A stretch of DNA of 64,000 nt from Xanthomonas maliensis (lineage in GTDB: Bacteria; Pseudomonadota; Gammaproteobacteria; Xanthomonadales; Xanthomonadaceae). Below are positions 63,180-64,000 of this stretch, piece by piece. Within the stretch, counting starts at the first letter, position 1; each line of letters starts with the position of its first letter. The notes beneath the pieces were generated by a model, which worked only from the letters and a program-made list of their open reading frames with translations, had not been told where the DNA came from and did not search any database. A program made the position numbers and the translations under genes. Location of the stretch: NCBI RefSeq assembly GCF_009192945.1, contig NZ_NSET01000004.1, forward strand, positions 62,001 through 126,000, given 5' to 3'.

Positions 63180-64000
63180 TTACCCGAGCCGTCGGACCTC
63201 GCTGACACCGGGCAGCGCATCGAGCTTGCCGAGCAAGGCCGACAACTGCCCGTAGTCGCTGACCTTCAGCCGCAACCGCAGCTGCGCGCGGCCGCTGTCG
63301 CGCACATTGTCGCTGTTGATCTCCAGGACGTGCGCGTCCTCCTGCGCGATCACGTTGCTGATGTCCTTGAGCAGCCAACGCCGGTCCACCGCCCTGACCT
63401 GCACGTCGACCTCATAGCCGCTGCCAGCCTGTCCCCATTCCACTGGCAGGACCCGCTGCGGATGCGCGGCCGCCAGACGCGACAACGCCGCGCAATCGGT
63501 GCGGTGCACGGTGACGCCGCGGCCACGGGTGAGATAGCCGGCGATCGGCTCGCCGGCCACCGGCTGGCAGCAACGCGCCAGTTGCACCAGCAGATTGCCG
63601 ACGCCCTGCACGGTGAACTTGGACTTGCCCAGGCCCTGCCGGCGTGCCGTCGGCCGTGGCGGCGCCGGGGTCTGCGGCTGCGACGCCGCGCGCTCGGCTT
63701 CCAGCAAGGCGCGACTGATCTGGCTGGGCCCGGTATCGCCCAGCGCCACCTGGATGTAGAGATCGTCCACGCTGTCGGCGTGGAACTTGCGCGTGGCCGC
63801 GCCCAGATCGGCGTGCTGCAGGCCCAGCCGCTTGAGTTCGCGATCCAGTAGCTCCTTGCCTGCCTGCACGTTGCGCGCGCGGTCCAGCTTGTGGAACCAG
63901 GCGCGCACCTTGTCTCGCGAGCGCCCGCTGGCCAGAAAGCCGTTCGATGCCAACAGCCAGTCGCGGCGCGGATCGGCTTCCTTGGCGGTCATGATCTCCA
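63180..64000 (-). CDS. relA: GTP pyrophosphokinase RelA, C-terminal part (gene starts beyond the window)
   Basis: The last 273 residues of the (p)ppGpp synthetase that senses uncharged tRNA on ribosomes. The frame stays open to the window end, reading EIMTAKEADPRRDWL, so the ATG inside is not a start. The segment includes the end of the TGS-adjacent helical region, then the conserved-cysteine ZFD/RIS domain (LARCCQPVAGEPIAGYLTRGRGVTVHRTDCAAL). A C-terminal ACT domain (VDVQVRAVDRRWLLKDISNVIAQED to the end) completes it. RelA is preferred to SpoT because of the TAKEA-PRRDW context and overall match. The N-terminal catalytic domains are not visible. Confidence 0.9.
   Translation of the reverse strand, partial: EIMTAKEADPRRDWLLASNGFLASGRSRDKVRAWFHKLDRARNVQAGKELLDRELKRLGLQHADLGAATRKFHADSVDDLYIQVALGDTGPSQISRALLEAERAASQPQTPAPPRPTARRQGLGKSKFTVQGVGNLLVQLARCCQPVAGEPIAGYLTRGRGVTVHRTDCAALSRLAAAHPQRVLPVEWGQAGSGYEVDVQVRAVDRRWLLKDISNVIAQEDAHVLEINSDNVRDSGRAQLRLRLKVSDYGQLSALLGKLDALPGVSEVRRLG

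Overview
The window is GC-rich chromosomal DNA from a plant-associated gammaproteobacterium of the genus Xanthomonas or a very close relative. The basis is gene content and order: a TonB-dependent receptor followed by glycoside hydrolases in the order GH29-GH18-GH20-GH2-GH3 and later GH125-GH92-GH35. This is the plant N-glycan degradation (nix) locus described in X. campestris. The pil-chp chemosensory operon, gshB-tonB, tsaB, mrcB and relA fill the rest. No phage, insertion sequence transposase, tRNA, rRNA or CRISPR was seen.

Layout. 1-1397: end of bioA and rsmE (+). 1398-1553: copy A of a small terminal-inverted-repeat element. 1596-2612: glucokinase (-), divergent from a TonB-dependent transporter (3330-6017). 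The region between them carries two LacI-type palindromes that look like NagR boxes. 6222-17300: nixE to nixI. 18011-26631: an inserted five-gene module (second TonB receptor, GH35, APC permease, PfkB kinase, GH4-like enzyme). 26811-32569: nixJ, nixK, nixL. 32570-35029: a small ORF, a decayed discoidin-type gene fragment and a sialidase-fold protein. 35062-38504 (-): a small membrane protein, element copy B, cutC, a Tat-exported glycosylasparaginase, and an acetyltransferase. 38824-51011 (-): pilG-pilH-pilI-pilJ-chpA-chpB-chpC. 51248-53073 (+): gshB and a tonB-like gene. 53114-59346 (-): tsaB, a DinG-family helicase, a TPR lipoprotein, PBP1B. 59441-61543 (+): a two-domain glycosyltransferase. 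61564-64000 (-): a TPR membrane protein and the 3' end of relA.

How the genes work together. The nix enzymes should strip a plant N-glycan sequentially: fucose (GH29), core cleavage (GH18), GlcNAc (GH20), mannose (GH2, GH125, GH92), xylose (GH3) and galactose (GH35). The glycosylasparaginase would then free GlcNAc from asparagine. The GlcNAc-type operators next to glucokinase and the first receptor fit control by GlcNAc. The inserted APC-PfkB-GH4 trio is tightly overlapped (22-nt and ATGA overlaps). It suggests import of a glycoside or glycosyl-amino acid, phosphorylation without a PTS, and cleavage by an NAD-dependent GH4-type enzyme; this is the strongest candidate for an undescribed pathway here.

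The pil-chp operon controls type IV pilus twitching. It lacks pilK, and its ChpB has lost all three catalytic residues of a CheB methylesterase, so receptor methylation adaptation appears to have been abandoned on both sides.
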